A stretch of DNA of 23,306 nucleotides from a virus. Positions within the stretch are counted from its first letter, which is position 1. Each line of letters opens with the position of its first letter. The stretch lies in the IMG/VR virus record IMGVR_UViG_3300025276_000222, positions 1 to 23,306 of that record, one strand, 5' to 3'. The position numbers and the translations under genes were made by a program. Below are positions 22,740-23,306 of this stretch, piece by piece. The notes under the pieces were generated by a model that worked only from the letters and a program-made list of their open reading frames with translations, made no database searches and was not told the origin of the DNA.

Positions 22740-23228
22740 ATGGCAGTATTAGACCCAAACGAAATATTTTATACAGCATTTGAACCGAAACAACAAAACA
22801 GGTTTATATTGTATGTAGATGGAATCCCTTCATACCAAATTAAAGGTATGGGAGCTGTTTCATTAACTCAAGGTACAGTTCAGTTGAACCATATTAACGT
22901 TGCAAGATACGTAAAAGGTAAAACACTTTGGAACACGATTCAAATGACGTTATTTGATCCAATTACTCCAAGTGGTGCACAAGCATGCATGGAATGGGTT
23001 AGATTACATCATGAGTCAGTAACGGGTAGAGACGGTTATAGTGATTTCTATAAAAAAGATTTAACTATGAACGTATTAGGACCTGTAGGAGATATCGTAT
23101 CTGAATGGATTATCAAAGGAGCTATGATTACCGAAGCTAATTTTGGAGATTACAATTGGGATAATGAAAGTGCAGCAGTAGAACTACAATTAACAGTTCA
23201 ACCTGATTACTGTATTTTAAATTTCTAA
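22740..23228 (+). CDS. gp19: Tail tube protein (gp19-like)
   Basis: This 162-residue protein almost equals T4 gp19 (163) and should stack as hexamers to form the inner tail tube. Landmarks are FYTAFEPKQQNRFILYVDGI (residues 10-29), the QLNHINVARYVKGKTLWNTI strand region, DPITPSGAQACMEWVRLHHE (about 71-90), and the closing AAVELQLTVQPDYCIL. These are typical of the T4-type tube family. The gene follows the sheath by 41 nt, has its own promoter-like motif, and is followed by a strong terminator. It may thus be made both from the sheath transcript and from a short monocistronic one, as suits an abundant protein. Confidence 0.94.
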   Translation: MAVLDPNEIFYTAFEPKQQNRFILYVDGIPSYQIKGMGAVSLTQGTVQLNHINVARYVKGKTLWNTIQMTLFDPITPSGAQACMEWVRLHHESVTGRDGYSDFYKKDLTMNVLGPVGDIVSEWIIKGAMITEANFGDYNWDNESAAVELQLTVQPDYCILNF

Positions 23229-23257
23229 AAAGAAAAATACATAAATTATATAAAATT

Positions 23258-23283
23258 GCTTGGCTTCCGCCAAGCTTTTTTTT
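23258..23283 (+). terminator. Rho-independent terminator after the tail tube gene
   Basis: GCTTGGC (23258-23264) pairs with GCCAAGC (23269-23275) over the loop TTCC, followed by eight T. It closes the tail operon. Confidence 0.92.
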
Positions 23284-23289
23284 ATATTA

Positions 23290-23302
23290 CATATGTATAA
23301 TT
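23290..23302 (+). promoter_or_regulatory. Palindromic promoter-like motif CATATGTATAATT
   Basis: TATGTATAA at 23292-23300 follows the terminator T run by 8 nt and lies within the palindrome ACATATGT (23289-23296). It includes TATAAT at 23296-23301. The gene it would serve lies past the window end. Confidence 0.4.
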
Positions 23303-23306
23303 GAAT

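Overview
This window is a late structural module from a large tailed phage with a contractile tail, related to T4 but divergent. Every supported gene lies on the + strand. The recognisable core is the large terminase, portal, prohead protease, an acidic scaffold candidate, major capsid protein, PhoH, the neck and tail-completion proteins, tail sheath and tail tube. The DNA is AT-rich and most starts follow A/T-rich leaders without a clear Shine-Dalgarno. One secreted protein has a signal peptide ending LLGFSQ, a style typical of Flavobacteriia. Together these suggest a phage of a marine or freshwater Bacteroidota host; the host call is inference.

Layout. At 1-2149 there is a 5'-truncated conserved phage gene, two ORFs sharing an N-terminal tag (M-K-E-L-x2-F-R-x-F-L-x-E), and a 21-residue peptide with nine cysteines that falls below usual gene-calling limits. 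At 2271-4422 there are three accessory genes: a COG2509-like flavoprotein, a small protein with a DGKLHNxxGPA motif, and a P-loop kinase-like protein. At 4459-5708 there is a coiled-coil protein and then two overlapping membrane proteins resembling a spanin pair. At 5711-13731 lie terminase, portal, four virion-type genes of unknown role and the prohead protease. At 13923-16836 are the scaffold and major capsid genes, bracketed by strong terminators. At 16931-23228 are PhoH, gp13-, gp14- and gp15-like proteins, a small coiled-coil protein, sheath and tube, closed by a third strong terminator.

How it works together. The portal, scaffold, protease and capsid protein build and mature the prohead. 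Terminase fills it with DNA, gp13/14/15-like proteins close the head and tail, and sheath and tube form the contractile tail. The N-terminal tags on the upstream ORFs resemble the capsid-targeting peptides of T4 internal proteins (gp21 site: L/I-x-E). These ORFs may therefore be cargo carried in the head and trimmed by the protease at 13126-13731.

Regulation. A short motif, consensus ATATTTATAATA, recurs in most non-coding gaps of 24 nt or more and often sits 24-27 nt before the start codon. After each of the three strong terminators a palindromic variant (CATATGTATAA or CATACGTATGA) appears instead. This is best explained as a phage-specific late promoter. No tRNA, CRISPR array, insertion sequence or integrase was seen.
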